A DNA stretch of 17,959 nucleotides from CSBr16-58 sp051859825 (lineage in GTDB: Bacteria; Bacteroidota; Bacteroidia; Flavobacteriales; Schleiferiaceae). The position numbers and the translations under genes are program-made. The DNA lies in NCBI GenBank assembly GCA_051859825.1, contig JBHYFA010000059.1, positions 1 to 17,959 of the forward strand, read 5' to 3'. Under the pieces are notes generated by a model, which saw only the letters and a program-made list of their open reading frames with translations, had not been told where the DNA came from and made no database searches. Below are positions 1-8,746 of the stretch, in pieces. Position 1 is the stretch's first letter. The number at the start of each line of letters is the position of its first letter.

Positions 1-1934
1 TCTATACCCGTGAATACCGCCGCGTTCTGCCGATACTCCCAAAACGGCCTTGACCCCGGCAAATTGGAAAAACGCCCACTTGGCGCCAAATAAATGTAAC
101 TATCGTAAATACTCGCAAAAGGCGTAAGACTAAATAAGGTGTTTTTCTTGCGCCAAACTATATTCAAATCTCCCTGAAACCCACGCTCGCTCTGCAAATC
201 AGGATTCCCCAATTCGTGGCGGAAATTCCCGTGGTGAACTCCATTGATACTCAACTCAACCGGCGTTGGTATTCGAAAACTGCTCCCGAGATTGAGTTTG
301 ACATTGAGTTCATTATTCAACACCCACGAAAGTCCGGTGGCAGCACTCCAGTTTCCGAATGTTCGCTCCGTGGCAGGATTACGCTCGCTAAACTCCCCCG
401 TAGGTTGAAAGTTGTTATATATTGGCTGAAGATGCTGGTCGATGTCGTGCCAGCCAACATCTCCACGAACACCAAGGTTTAAAAACAAATTATCCCTTAC
501 GGCATATTCCACCAACCCGTAAACCCCTCCGAGAAAACTGCGATACGAAGGCACCAAAAACTCAAATCCACCATATTCGTGATTCATGATTTGATTTTGT
601 GATCCGATAATCAATTTGGTACGCAAGCCGTACTCTCTAGTCAAGCGGAAATTCCCGGTAAATGTATGTAAATCAAGCTCCATAGCTAAATTACCCTCCG
701 GACGTGGACTCATTCCGTGTGCATGGGGAAAACTCAACTCCCTACGCAAATTACGCTGATAACCAAAGTCGAGCTCGAGTCTGGAAGCCCCTACTTTCAC
801 ATTGGTATTTGATAAAACCTTTAGGTGTGTATTCTCCTGACTCGGTAAATCAACATTTCTAAACTCCCCTCTATGCTGAAGATTGTAAGCTCTGGGCAAA
901 CCTACCGCACCCGGAAACAGTCCAACTTCCTGAAAAAAACGACTCACCGTAATACTGGAATATCCGCTATTCAACTTATACCCAATGGTTGAAGAAAAAT
1001 GTCGCTCTCGCCCGGCGGTGTTGGTTAGCATTTGATCGTAAATAGGAAGTACAAAACCCGCGTAAACGAAATCATCTGCCGGAACTCGATAATTACCGTA
1101 CTCCATACCCGTAATTCTGGCGCGGTAAAACCATTTACCTTCCGAACCTTCAACGAATCCACTTAATGCATACAAATCATTGTTGCTGCGATACAGCGTT
1201 CTAACTCCTCCCCTCCGTTCGCCAGCAGGCAAAACCATAGGAGGCTTGATGTTGATTACCCCGCCCATGGCATCCGACCCATACATTAAGGAAGCCGGGC
1301 CTTTTATCACCTCCACATTTTCCACATCAAATGGGTCGATCTCCAAACCATGATCGGCGCCCCACTGCTGACCTTCTTGCTTTACGCCTCTATCGTTAAC
1401 CATCACCCTATTAAAAGCCATACCGCGAATCACCGGCTTGGAAATCCCTACACCGGTATTAATCATCGAAATACCTGGTTCATTTTCCAAAACTGCCATG
1501 AAGGATTCCGCCGCATAACGATCGAGCTGTGCCCGCTGGATAAGCATACTACCCAAAGACTTCTCAATTGCTCCATTGCGAAAAGGATTAGCCTCTACCG
1601 TTTGAGCTTGGATATTAACCGTGGCTAAATCTAAGTCCACATCCACGTGCACATCCTCGCCCAGCACACGAATGCTTTTCTCTAAAAAGGAAGTATTACC
1701 GCGATATACGAATAAGGTGTAAACACCGTCAGGGACCTCATCAAAACTGAAATAACCATTGATATCGGTGCGCTTGGTCATTTTCAACTCCTCGATGCTT
1801 ATAGTTGCATTTTGCAAAGCAACCCCACCATAATAAATGGTACCGTACACCCGATAGGTGTCTCCTTCATGCGAAAAAGCAAATTGCGTGTAGCTAAATA
1901 AAACAATGATTACCAATAATCTCAAACTCGACAC
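1..1934 (-). CDS. TonB-dependent outer-membrane receptor (partial, C-terminus cut by window edge)
   Basis: Outer-membrane beta-barrel receptor for energised import of a ligand. About 644 residues are present; the C-terminal barrel strands lie beyond base 1. Seen in order: a signal peptide (LRLLVIIVLFSYTQFAFS, about residues 4-21), a carboxypeptidase-regulatory-like domain (about 27-105, with TDINGYFSFDEVPDGVYTL), a plug domain (about 115-230, with VIRGMAFNRVMV, then EVIKGPASLMYGSDAMGGVI), then barrel sequence. The plug holds WGADHGLEID at about 191-200, close to the D-H motif of ZnuD-like zinc receptors; a metal substrate is inferred only. There is no ATG start: an in-frame TAG lies three codons upstream of a GTG at 1934, and a TTG at 1925 is the alternative. 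Either start keeps the signal peptide. A sequence of promoter type lies 50-90 bases upstream. It is a distant paralogue of the receptor at 3328-5724. Confidence 0.9.
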   Translation of the reverse strand, partial: MSSLRLLVIIVLFSYTQFAFSHEGDTYRVYGTIYYGGVALQNATISIEELKMTKRTDINGYFSFDEVPDGVYTLFVYRGNTSFLEKSIRVLGEDVHVDVDLDLATVNIQAQTVEANPFRNGAIEKSLGSMLIQRAQLDRYAAESFMAVLENEPGISMINTGVGISKPVIRGMAFNRVMVNDRGVKQEGQQWGADHGLEIDPFDVENVEVIKGPASLMYGSDAMGGVINIKPPMVLPAGERRGGVRTLYRSNNDLYALSGFVEGSEGKWFYRARITGMEYGNYRVPADDFVYAGFVLPIYDQMLTNTAGRERHFSSTIGYKLNSGYSSITVSRFFQEVGLFPGAVGLPRAYNLQHRGEFRNVDLPSQENTHLKVLSNTNVKVGASRLELDFGYQRNLRRELSFPHAHGMSPRPEGNLAMELDLHTFTGNFRLTREYGLRTKLIIGSQNQIMNHEYGGFEFLVPSYRSFLGGVYGLVEYAVRDNLFLNLGVRGDVGWHDIDQHLQPIYNNFQPTGEFSERNPATERTFGNWSAATGLSWVLNNELNVKLNLGSSFRIPTPVELSINGVHHGNFRHELGNPDLQSERGFQGDLNIVWRKKNTLFSLTPFASIYDSYIYLAPSGRFSNLPGSRPFWEYRQNAAVFTGI

Positions 1935-1996
1935 AAATTCCTATTTATTCTATTAACCCTAAAGCACTCCACCTTGTTGCAATTGGGTTGCAAAAA

Positions 1997-2036
1997 TAGG
2001 TCATTCCAAATTATTTATCCCATAAAGACAATTAAA
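1997..2036 (-). promoter_or_regulatory. Putative promoter of the first TonB receptor
   Basis: Read on the minus strand, TATTTTTG (2007-2000) fits the Bacteroidota -7 element TAnnTTTG. It lies about 65 bases upstream of the GTG start. Upstream come TTG and then TTTATG, with spacing TTTATG-N11-TTG-N8-TAnnTTTG, the same layout as in front of rpsF. Neither upstream element is at the usual 17-23 base distance with a perfect match, so only the -7 box is well supported. Confidence 0.4.
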
Positions 2037-2068
2037 AAACCATTGCGGTAATACCTTGTTTATTATCT

Positions 2069-2629
2069 ATGAAATCAATCATTCAAACTTGGAAAAAAAT
2101 ACATCCTCCCGTACGGTGGATGTTGCTATTTTTCTTAGGATGGATTACTTTGACGGTTGCCTTGAGTCCGAAAGTTCCAGAGCAAGACCTCTACACAACC
2201 GATTTTTCTTATACCCAATCGGCCAAGCTTTACTTTCACAATATGCGGAGCTATTATTACATAACCGATACGTATCGGGGCTTTCGCAGACACAAAATAA
2301 AAAAGCTACGAAACGTAGAAACGCCCGTAGCCTTTATTATTCTGGAAAATGTTCAGGCTGAAGAGGTCTATATCTTTCCCGAAATTGATAGCACGTGGCT
2401 GAACGCCTCGCTTGAATTTGCGGATGGCACCACGATGATTTTGAAAGAATCCGATAGGGAGTATTATCACGAACTAGCCACCCGATTCTTCATTCACCTT
2501 GAAAACCGTGAAGCCATCAAACTTACATCTCAAAAAGGTCAAACCTGGTCGGCGTACGACGATAAGTACATTCGCAGAGCCCTCGAAACTGTTTTGTTTG
2601 ACTATTTTCGGATGCAGGGAAAAAAATAG
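2069..2629 (+). CDS. Hypothetical protein with one N-terminal membrane segment
   Basis: A 186-residue protein that I do not recognise. It starts with a short basic stretch (KSIIQTWKKIHPPVRW) and one hydrophobic segment at about residues 17-32 (MLLFFLGWITLTVALS). This would anchor it in the inner membrane with the rest outside, or act as an uncleaved signal. The remainder is soluble-looking, rich in Tyr and charged residues, and has no cysteine. The ATG at 2069 follows a T-rich stretch with no Shine-Dalgarno, as is normal for this phylum. It is divergent from the receptor at 1-1934 and converges on the lipoprotein gene that ends at 2652, with only 22 bases between the two stops and no clear terminator hairpin there. 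An overlapping frame from 2056 is a shadow. Function is unknown. Confidence 0.7.
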   Translation: MKSIIQTWKKIHPPVRWMLLFFLGWITLTVALSPKVPEQDLYTTDFSYTQSAKLYFHNMRSYYYITDTYRGFRRHKIKKLRNVETPVAFIILENVQAEEVYIFPEIDSTWLNASLEFADGTTMILKESDREYYHELATRFFIHLENREAIKLTSQKGQTWSAYDDKYIRRALETVLFDYFRMQGKK

Positions 2630-2651
2630 AATCTACTATTAAGATCTTTAT

Positions 2652-3254
2652 TTACTGCACATTAATTGAGAAACGTATATCCCAATCAATATCGCCACTA
2701 TCCCAAGTAGAAGTAGCTGATTTAACCCCCGGCTGATGTCCTAATACTGCACGAAAACTTGCATCTTGAACGGGCGCAGCAGTAATCCAGAGTGTCTCCA
2801 ATCCGACAGGTAAGCCATTCTCATCATAATCGTTATAATTTACTTCACCATTTGGATTCGTAATATTGCCTGTTCCCGTTGGGGAAAGAAACAAATCTTC
2901 ATCAAATTCGAAGAACACTTGATGCTCATCAGCTTCATCCAGAATCTCTGGCATTAGATCATAAACCGGATCCAACAAGCGATTTTCAAACACAAAAGTG
3001 AGCTTATAGGTAGTATTTGCATTGAGGACGGGATGCTGCAAAATGACGGGCTCTTGAGGGCCAAAACCATCTGCATCCTCCCAAACACCCTTGGAAACAT
3101 CGCTCGGATTATTTACGTTTGTAAAAATGAACTCAACATAGGTAAACTCCTCAACTTCGTTCTCTTCTTCGGGAACTTCTACATCGTCTTTTTTACAGGA
3201 AACACTCAGCAGAGCTAAGCATAGGCTCATTGTTACGAATAGGGGCTTTTTCAT
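2652..3254 (-). CDS. Lipoprotein paired with the TonB receptor upstream
   Basis: A 200-residue lipoprotein. The start is set at 3254 because MKKPLFVTMSLCLALLSVSC is a full lipoprotein signal with the lipidated Cys at residue 20. The open frame extends 23 codons further upstream, but that part has no signal character. After the Cys comes KKDD and an acidic linker, then a beta-rich domain with WEDADGFGPQEPVI, EADEHQVFFEF and a closing D-W-D-I-R-F-S. This pattern matches small Bacteroidota lipoproteins often labelled 'type 1 periplasmic binding fold superfamily', recognised by look rather than by search. It lies 73 bases downstream of the receptor gene 3328-5724 in the same direction, so the two are likely co-transcribed and may act together in ligand capture at the cell surface or in the periplasm. 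The His and acidic residues would suit a metal ligand; that is inference. Confidence 0.75.
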   Translation of the reverse strand: MKKPLFVTMSLCLALLSVSCKKDDVEVPEEENEVEEFTYVEFIFTNVNNPSDVSKGVWEDADGFGPQEPVILQHPVLNANTTYKLTFVFENRLLDPVYDLMPEILDEADEHQVFFEFDEDLFLSPTGTGNITNPNGEVNYNDYDENGLPVGLETLWITAAPVQDASFRAVLGHQPGVKSATSTWDSGDIDWDIRFSINVQ

Positions 3255-3327
3255 TTTAATTAGATTTAAAGGTGGATGAATTGTTGAACGAATTTTGGAT
3301 AAGAAATTTTGGATTCTAAGCATGTTA

Positions 3328-5724
3328 CTAAAATTTAAAGGTTAAAGAAATCAGAGCATTAATCCCCATTTCATCAGCAAAATACCTCATGGTATTGAGG
3401 TAATTTCGGTAACGGGTATTTAATATATTGCGCACCTCAATGTTTAGGTCAAAAGGACCTTTAAAAAAGTGTACGTAGGCGTTGAGTAGGAAGTAACCGG
3501 GCGGGGCTTCTTGAAAGTCGAAAATGGGATCGTTGATGGAAAGGCTGGCATCGCCTTCCACCAAAGATCGAACAGAAATGTACCTAGGCGCTTGAAACTG
3601 GCGGAAGGTATAGGTAGGGCGAATGGCGTATTCGATGCGTTCAAGTCCGGCTATTTTGAAAAAATTCTGCTGCCATTGCAGATGTAGATGAATGGGTGGT
3701 TGATTGATGAGGGTTTCTTGTCGCTCTACATTTCTCGTCCAAATATAACTTCCTCCTACGCGGAGGGTGGTGTTGTTTTTCATTGCCATTGAATAGGTCA
3801 CATCACTACCGAGAAACAGCGCATTAGCCTGATCAATAATGAAAGTAGGCATGGGTCCGCGCGCTGTACCCAAAACGCCAATGGGTCTGGCGAAGATGAA
3901 ATTGGCGATGTAATTGGCGTAACTCGTAAGGTTGAGTCGGTGTTTTTTTTGACTCCACTCTACATCAAGGGTGTATTTCAGACTGTTTTCGGGTTGAACT
4001 GCACTTTGGTCGAGCGGAATTACACGCGAAGCTTGAATACGCCCGTCGGCGGCGGGTTCGTAACGCAGCAGACCGAAGGTGGTTTGAGATTCATGCTGTC
4101 CAAAGCTGTAGAGCTCTGCCATATTTGGAGGGCGCCAACCGCTACCAATATTATTGCGTATGGTAGTTTGCTTGTTTAGCTGATAGCGGTGTCCAAGGGC
4201 TGCGGTGAAATTGCTAAAAGTGAAATTATCCCGGAAAATTTGCTGACGACTATCCCGTCCTCCAATACCACTGTTCTCGTAATCGTAACGGAGTCCCAGC
4301 TCCCAAAGATGTTTGTCGTATTCCCAGGCTTCCAATGCAAACAAGCTCCAACGCGATGATTCGTAATTGGGGATAAAAGGTGTAATCAGCGTACCCGGAT
4401 TGTTACGGTTTGATTGAGCTAAAAACTGTACACCCATTGATCCACTACGTCCGTTTTTTTTGTCGCGCACCCATTCAAGTTGAGCATCATCTGTTTCCAA
4501 TTCTAAATCCAAAATAGGTAAATCGGCGTTGCGTCTCACGTCAAATTCTTGGCGATTATTCCATTGCTTGGCGTAACGAAGCTGAAGGAATCCACCAGGT
4601 ATTTCCCGTTGCAGCGAAGCGGAAATCATCTGATGATTGATACGTTGGTTGGGTTCATTAATATCGTAGGAGAAGGGTTTGATAAATGTGGGAACATCAG
4701 CTTCCATATTGCGAATCAAAGCCGGACCACTATTTCCAATGGCCGCACGAAGAATACCCAAATCTTGATCAACCAGACTCAAATGTACCGAGGCATCCCA
4801 TTTACTAAAGCGGTACCGTACTCCCCCTTGGAGGGCATACTCGCGGGCACCGGTATTGGTTAGATTATAACCAGGTGCTTGCCGATCACCCACTTGATTG
4901 AAATTGGCCCCGATATGGTAACTGAAATTTTTCCTACCCTCACCAAAAGACGCATTAATGCCATATCCCCTGCCGTTGGTTTGAAATGTTGAAGTAGCAC
5001 TACCGTAAGTTTTGCGATTAAATTCCAGCGCATTATTCTCAATAATAACGGCACCGCCCAGGGCGTCCGGACCGTACTTTACACCAGCCGCGCCCTTAAC
5101 TACCTTAATTCGCTCTGCGCCAGATACGTCGATTTCCGGAGCGTGATCACTTCCCCAATTTTGGAAACCGTGCTTAAAGCCATTATTCAGTACAAGAATA
5201 CGATTTCCGTAAAGTCCGTGAATGACAGGGAGCTGAATATTTGAGCCCGTGGAGATAAAAGAAACACCATCAATTTCTGAAAGCACCTCACCCAATCCGG
5301 CGCTGCTGTGACGGGAGAACTCTTTCTTGTCAATTGATAATTGTGGCAGCGTCTCTACACCTTTTTCAATAGCCCGCTTTTGAGTAACCTCAATTTCGTC
5401 GAAATCAAAGGCCCTTATTTTCATATTGACGACGTTCATTAGTTCTGCCCTGAGCAATACTACTTGGTCATCGTATCCCAACTTCGAAAAACGCACTGGC
5501 AAACTAGTCTCGGCAACATTAATGCGAAATTCTCCAAGAGCATTGGTTGCTCCGTAGCGTATTTTCTTATCTAATGAATAAATTAAAACCTGATTCAACG
5601 GCATAAGACTATCAGCGTCCATCACCCGTCCTTGCAAATAAACTCCCTGAGCAAAAGCAGGAATCGAAAGAACTACTGAAATAAAAACCAATAACTTATA
5701 CCTCAATTGAAGAGAAAGGTTCAT
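3328..5724 (-). CDS. TonB-dependent outer-membrane receptor (ZnuD-like plug motif)
   Basis: A complete 798-residue receptor. It has a signal peptide (residues 1-26, cut after IPAFAQ), a carboxypeptidase-regulatory-like domain (about 29-105), a plug (about 125-230, with VIHGLYGNRILVLNNG, then KVVKGAAGVKYGPDALGGAVI) and a barrel ending in the typical aromatic C-terminus (SLTFKF). The plug motif NWGSDHAPEID (189-199) parallels WGADHGLEID of the first receptor. This D-H motif is also typical of ZnuD zinc receptors, so uptake of zinc or another metal is a reasonable guess, but siderophore or other ligands are not excluded. It is the first gene of a two-gene operon with the lipoprotein at 2652-3254. 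A TATTTTTG promoter element and an AT-rich 276-base spacer shared with the divergent gene at 6001 lie upstream. Confidence 0.92.
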   Translation of the reverse strand: MNLSLQLRYKLLVFISVVLSIPAFAQGVYLQGRVMDADSLMPLNQVLIYSLDKKIRYGATNALGEFRINVAETSLPVRFSKLGYDDQVVLLRAELMNVVNMKIRAFDFDEIEVTQKRAIEKGVETLPQLSIDKKEFSRHSSAGLGEVLSEIDGVSFISTGSNIQLPVIHGLYGNRILVLNNGFKHGFQNWGSDHAPEIDVSGAERIKVVKGAAGVKYGPDALGGAVIIENNALEFNRKTYGSATSTFQTNGRGYGINASFGEGRKNFSYHIGANFNQVGDRQAPGYNLTNTGAREYALQGGVRYRFSKWDASVHLSLVDQDLGILRAAIGNSGPALIRNMEADVPTFIKPFSYDINEPNQRINHQMISASLQREIPGGFLQLRYAKQWNNRQEFDVRRNADLPILDLELETDDAQLEWVRDKKNGRSGSMGVQFLAQSNRNNPGTLITPFIPNYESSRWSLFALEAWEYDKHLWELGLRYDYENSGIGGRDSRQQIFRDNFTFSNFTAALGHRYQLNKQTTIRNNIGSGWRPPNMAELYSFGQHESQTTFGLLRYEPAADGRIQASRVIPLDQSAVQPENSLKYTLDVEWSQKKHRLNLTSYANYIANFIFARPIGVLGTARGPMPTFIIDQANALFLGSDVTYSMAMKNNTTLRVGGSYIWTRNVERQETLINQPPIHLHLQWQQNFFKIAGLERIEYAIRPTYTFRQFQAPRYISVRSLVEGDASLSINDPIFDFQEAPPGYFLLNAYVHFFKGPFDLNIEVRNILNTRYRNYLNTMRYFADEMGINALISLTFKF

Positions 5725-5763
5725 TTAATTTTTTGATTAATATGCAATTAATTTTTAGGCTAG

Positions 5764-5790
5764 CAAAAATATATTAAAATTGCAAATCAA
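5764..5790 (-). promoter_or_regulatory. Putative promoter of the second TonB receptor operon
   Basis: On the minus strand TATTTTTG (5771-5764) fits TAnnTTTG and lies 40 bases upstream of the ATG at 5724. A TTTG lies 16 bases further upstream, slightly shorter than usual spacing. GCAATT (5744-5749) and AATTGC (5778-5783) flank the -7 box as weak inverted arms. They could be an operator, but the inner parts do not match well. Confidence 0.35.
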
Positions 5791-5906
5791 AAAAAATATT
5801 TTTCACTAATTTTTTTATTAGTTTCAGCCGGCTAAAAAGCAACTATTATCAATAGCGCTAAAGGACATACTATCTCTAGGGAAATTTCAAAACGAGCAAA
5901 ATTGTA

Positions 5907-5937
5907 TTTGGCAATAATTCAGTTTACACTAGTTTTG
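5907..5937 (+). promoter_or_regulatory. Promoter of the T9SS cargo gene (TTTG-N19-TAGTTTTG)
   Basis: TTTG at 5907-5910, then a spacer of exactly 19 bases, then TAGTTTTG at 5930-5937. This is a full match to the Bacteroidota housekeeping promoter (TTTG at -33, TAnnTTTG at -7). It predicts a 5' leader of roughly 55-60 bases before the ATG at 6001. Confidence 0.6.
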
Positions 5938-6000
5938 CTGAGTTATTTTTAATTAATCTAAATAAACGTAATTCATCGTTTATCATCAAATTATCATTCT

Positions 6001-8499
6001 ATGAAAAGGTCAATATTGACATGTGTAATTTTACTTGCAGCATTTCATATATCTGCACAAATTGATTATCAAACAACCAATACCACGCAAGGATTGTGGA
6101 ATTTTGGAAATAGTATGGCAGGAAAATCCTTTGTGGTAGGAAACAATGGAGCGGTTTTAAGCAAAGAAGAAAATTGTGGTACGTGGAATTCCGTTAGCGT
6201 TCCCGTTACCAATGGACTTAGGGATGTTGCATTTATAAATGATACAGTGGGTATAATTGTGGGTGTGAGTGGCACAATCATTCGCACCACGGATGGTGGA
6301 GAAACATGGCAATCGGTAGTTTCCGGGGTGAGTTCCGGACTCCTATTTGCCACCGCTTTTGGCACATCCAGTTTTATTGCTGGTGGAGGCGGATCGAGCG
6401 GAAATCTCATTATCAAATCAGATGATTTTGGGCTAACTTGGACCACTATGACCACTAGTCTAGCCTCTTCACCATTTGATGCTGTTGTTTTGAGTGATTC
6501 TACCATCATTACTTGCGGGGTAATGGGAAATGTTTACCGATCCATAGACAATGGAGTTACTTGGAATCTGGTAAATGATCCTGTGTTAGCAGGAACGCTT
6601 ACTTCAATAAGTTTTATTGATGACCAAATTGGATTTATAGCTGCACAGAATGGCAATGTATTTAAAACAGTAAATGGAGGCAGTAGTTGGGCCACAACAA
6701 TAACCGGAACCACGGCCTTTCTAAATGCAGTATATGTTGATGCAGCCGGAATCGTTTATGCAGCTGGTAATACAGGCACACTTATCATCTCTAGCGACAC
6801 TGGTTCTACATGGGTAAATGCAGGCCTGCCGTTTAACACAGCTCTACGTGTTTTGGGTGAAGATGCTCAAGGTATGCTGATAGGAGGAAATAGTGGTTTG
6901 CTATTTCGTAGAATCCCCGCTATTTCATACGACATCATTTTTCGGGAGGATTTCTGTAACTTTACCGATAGTGTCGCACCGGCGAATGGCTGGAGCAACA
7001 TCTCGGGAGTAGATTCAAATTCGCTTTGGCGTTTTGACAATCCAAGAAGCAATGGGTTAAACGCATTATTTAACCCTCCTTTTGCGGTGTATGATGCTCA
7101 ACTTTATAACAATGTTGGACCAGACAGTGCCATTCTTTCTACCGGAGACTTTAGCACCACAAATTATAGCGAAATTGCCCTACGCTGGAGAGAAGGTTTC
7201 TTACCCAATCAAGATGGGACGCTACGAACCATCATTCAAGGTTGGGATGGAACAACCTGGAACACCATATATGAGAGTGCAGGCGCATTAAACAATTCCG
7301 TGCGAACAGCAAGTTATACCGGGCCAAATATTCCAATCACAACACACCGAAGTGTAGATTTACCCAATATGGGGAATTTAAGTAATACCCGAATTCGCTT
7401 CATCTTTGTAGCTGACGGAGCCGGCCCTAGATTCTGGTGGGGCATTGACGATATTGAAGTCGTTGGAGGACGCAGAGACATCGGCATTTCGAATATCGTC
7501 TATAATGATTCAATTTGCACCTTGCCTGCAACAGATAGTATTATGCTTAGTGTTACCAATTTTAGTGATTTTCCGGTGTTTCCCATACAACTGGCCTACC
7601 AAATTGGTAATGGTCAAGTGCATCATCGATACTTCCCTATTGAATTGGATGTGAACGCCGATACAGTACTAAAAATAGACAATGTAAACATCAGTGCTGT
7701 CGGCCTACTAAGCGTATGGATTGAAGATGCCTTCGATCGTGACCCCGGAAATGATAGTCTTTTTGGGTTTTATGGTAACCAAAATTTATCATTCACTTTA
7801 GGAGACAGCATTGAAATTTGCGAAGGTGATTCGCTTGCATTGTTTAGTGGCGTTAATGCCGACCAGTATATTTGGAACGGCACGGCTCAGTCAGACACAT
7901 TATGGGTTAAAACCTCCGGATGGTACACGCTACAAATAGTAGAAGGTAATTGCAGCAGCATTGACTCTGTATGGGTAAATGCCGTAGCTATTCCTCAAAA
8001 TGTACTTATAAATCTTCCTTCAACTGCCATACAAGGCAATAGCATAATATTACCGCACATTGCAGTTGACTCAACTCAATACCAAATATTGCTTCCTCAG
8101 GGCGGCATATTAGACACCCTTATTTTCGCTGATTGGACTTTCACTTTAGCCGATACCGGAGTGTATCAAATTCACCTACGCTTGGTTGCCCATAATTGCG
8201 AAACAAATGAGCAAAGTAGTATTAATGTGTCTGCCCCAATGAGTCAACTATATTTCAATGACACCGAGAAACTAAGGTTATACCCTAATCCGGCAAGAAC
8301 GTATATTGTAGTAGAAAATATTGAAATTGACCGGGCTGAACTATTCGATCTTCAAGGAAGAAGAGTACTTTCTGCTAAAGCAAAACATAGTAATCTACAA
8401 CGAATTGACCTGCATGAAAGTCTAGCGAATGGAACGTATATTCTGAGAATATATTCAGGAAGTAAAGTCATAAGCAAGAAAGTCCAAATCACTAAGTAG
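6001..8499 (+). CDS. Secreted Asp-box propeller protein with T9SS type A sorting domain
   Basis: An 832-residue secreted protein. It has a signal peptide (1-20, ending HISAQ). Residues about 30-305 form a propeller with Asp-box/BNR repeats of the Ycf48-like kind: TTDGGETW (96-103), SDDFGLTW (140-147), SIDNGVTW (181-188), TVNGGSSW (223-230) and SSDTGSTW (264-271), with a degenerate first copy near 54-62. From about 310 to 495 comes a MAM/jelly-roll-like region (DFCNFTDS..GWSN, ending WWGIDDIEVVGG). Next are Ig/CARDB-like parts (about 497-600) and a second beta region with ICEGDSLALFSG. The last 75 residues are a type A T9SS sorting domain (LRLYPNPA, then GTYILRI, then KKVQITK). It is probably exported by the type IX system and attached to or released from the surface. 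Such Asp-box proteins are often adhesins or glycan-binding proteins; no catalytic residues were identified. It stands alone with its own promoter and a terminator downstream. Confidence 0.88.
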   Translation: MKRSILTCVILLAAFHISAQIDYQTTNTTQGLWNFGNSMAGKSFVVGNNGAVLSKEENCGTWNSVSVPVTNGLRDVAFINDTVGIIVGVSGTIIRTTDGGETWQSVVSGVSSGLLFATAFGTSSFIAGGGGSSGNLIIKSDDFGLTWTTMTTSLASSPFDAVVLSDSTIITCGVMGNVYRSIDNGVTWNLVNDPVLAGTLTSISFIDDQIGFIAAQNGNVFKTVNGGSSWATTITGTTAFLNAVYVDAAGIVYAAGNTGTLIISSDTGSTWVNAGLPFNTALRVLGEDAQGMLIGGNSGLLFRRIPAISYDIIFREDFCNFTDSVAPANGWSNISGVDSNSLWRFDNPRSNGLNALFNPPFAVYDAQLYNNVGPDSAILSTGDFSTTNYSEIALRWREGFLPNQDGTLRTIIQGWDGTTWNTIYESAGALNNSVRTASYTGPNIPITTHRSVDLPNMGNLSNTRIRFIFVADGAGPRFWWGIDDIEVVGGRRDIGISNIVYNDSICTLPATDSIMLSVTNFSDFPVFPIQLAYQIGNGQVHHRYFPIELDVNADTVLKIDNVNISAVGLLSVWIEDAFDRDPGNDSLFGFYGNQNLSFTLGDSIEICEGDSLALFSGVNADQYIWNGTAQSDTLWVKTSGWYTLQIVEGNCSSIDSVWVNAVAIPQNVLINLPSTAIQGNSIILPHIAVDSTQYQILLPQGGILDTLIFADWTFTLADTGVYQIHLRLVAHNCETNEQSSINVSAPMSQLYFNDTEKLRLYPNPARTYIVVENIEIDRAELFDLQGRRVLSAKAKHSNLQRIDLHESLANGTYILRIYSGSKVISKKVQITK

Positions 8500-8504
8500 T
8501 GTCT

Positions 8505-8743
8505 GTCTATAAAGTCCGAGAGCTTCGTTATGCTTCGTTATGCTCAGTTAAAACTATGTCATCCAGACAAGTAGTCGGGACTCTTGATTTTTAACTATCG
8601 CAAGCAACTTTCTACATGCAGATGTGCTAATGATATAAAAAAACTGCTGTAAGGAATATCCGCACAGCAGTTTTTCTTCTTTTTATTGGCTATCTCTACA
8701 GAAAGACACGAAGCATAAAGAAGCAACCGGACTTTCTATACAC
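8505..8743. repeat. Long imperfect inverted repeat around a terminator
   Basis: The left arm (8505-8538) and the reverse complement of the right arm (8708-8743) share AAAGTCCG exactly. After three unlike bases they share GCTTCGTTATGCTTCGT versus GCTTCTTTATGCTTCGT (16 of 17). The outer ends (GTCTAT / GTGTATAG) also match in part. The left arm continues as a 10-base tandem repeat, gcttcgttat, 2.3 copies at 8522-8544. The whole spacer between the two flanking genes lies inside these arms, with the terminator at 8639-8675 in the middle. It looks like a small non-coding repeat element (MITE-like or REP-like) or its remains; no open frame is inside. Confidence 0.5.
8639..8675. terminator. Bidirectional intrinsic terminator
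   Basis: AAAAACTGCTGT (8639-8650) pairs perfectly with ACAGCAGTTTTT (8664-8675): 12 base pairs with a 13-base loop. A-runs on the left and T-runs on the right let it work on both strands. It sits between the convergent genes 6001-8499 and 8747-9562. Confidence 0.85.
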
Positions 8744-8746
8744 TCA

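Noticed and set aside
3255..3323. 23-codon upstream extension of the lipoprotein gene
   Set aside because: The lipoprotein signal peptide begins exactly at the internal ATG (3254); the extension has no signal character and would start 5 bases after the receptor stop.
5744..5783. GCAATT...AATTGC palindrome as a Zur or Fur operator
   Set aside because: Only six bases at each end match well and the inner part does not fit a known box; kept as a note under the promoter.
5826..5840. AGCCGGCT palindrome in the spacer between the second TonB receptor and the T9SS gene
   Set aside because: Eight-base perfect palindromes are common; it is not placed at either promoter and has no second copy in view.
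6069..6509. 146-codon minus-strand frame inside the T9SS cargo gene
   Set aside because: Shadow of the plus-strand coding sequence, which has a signal peptide, repeats and a sorting domain.
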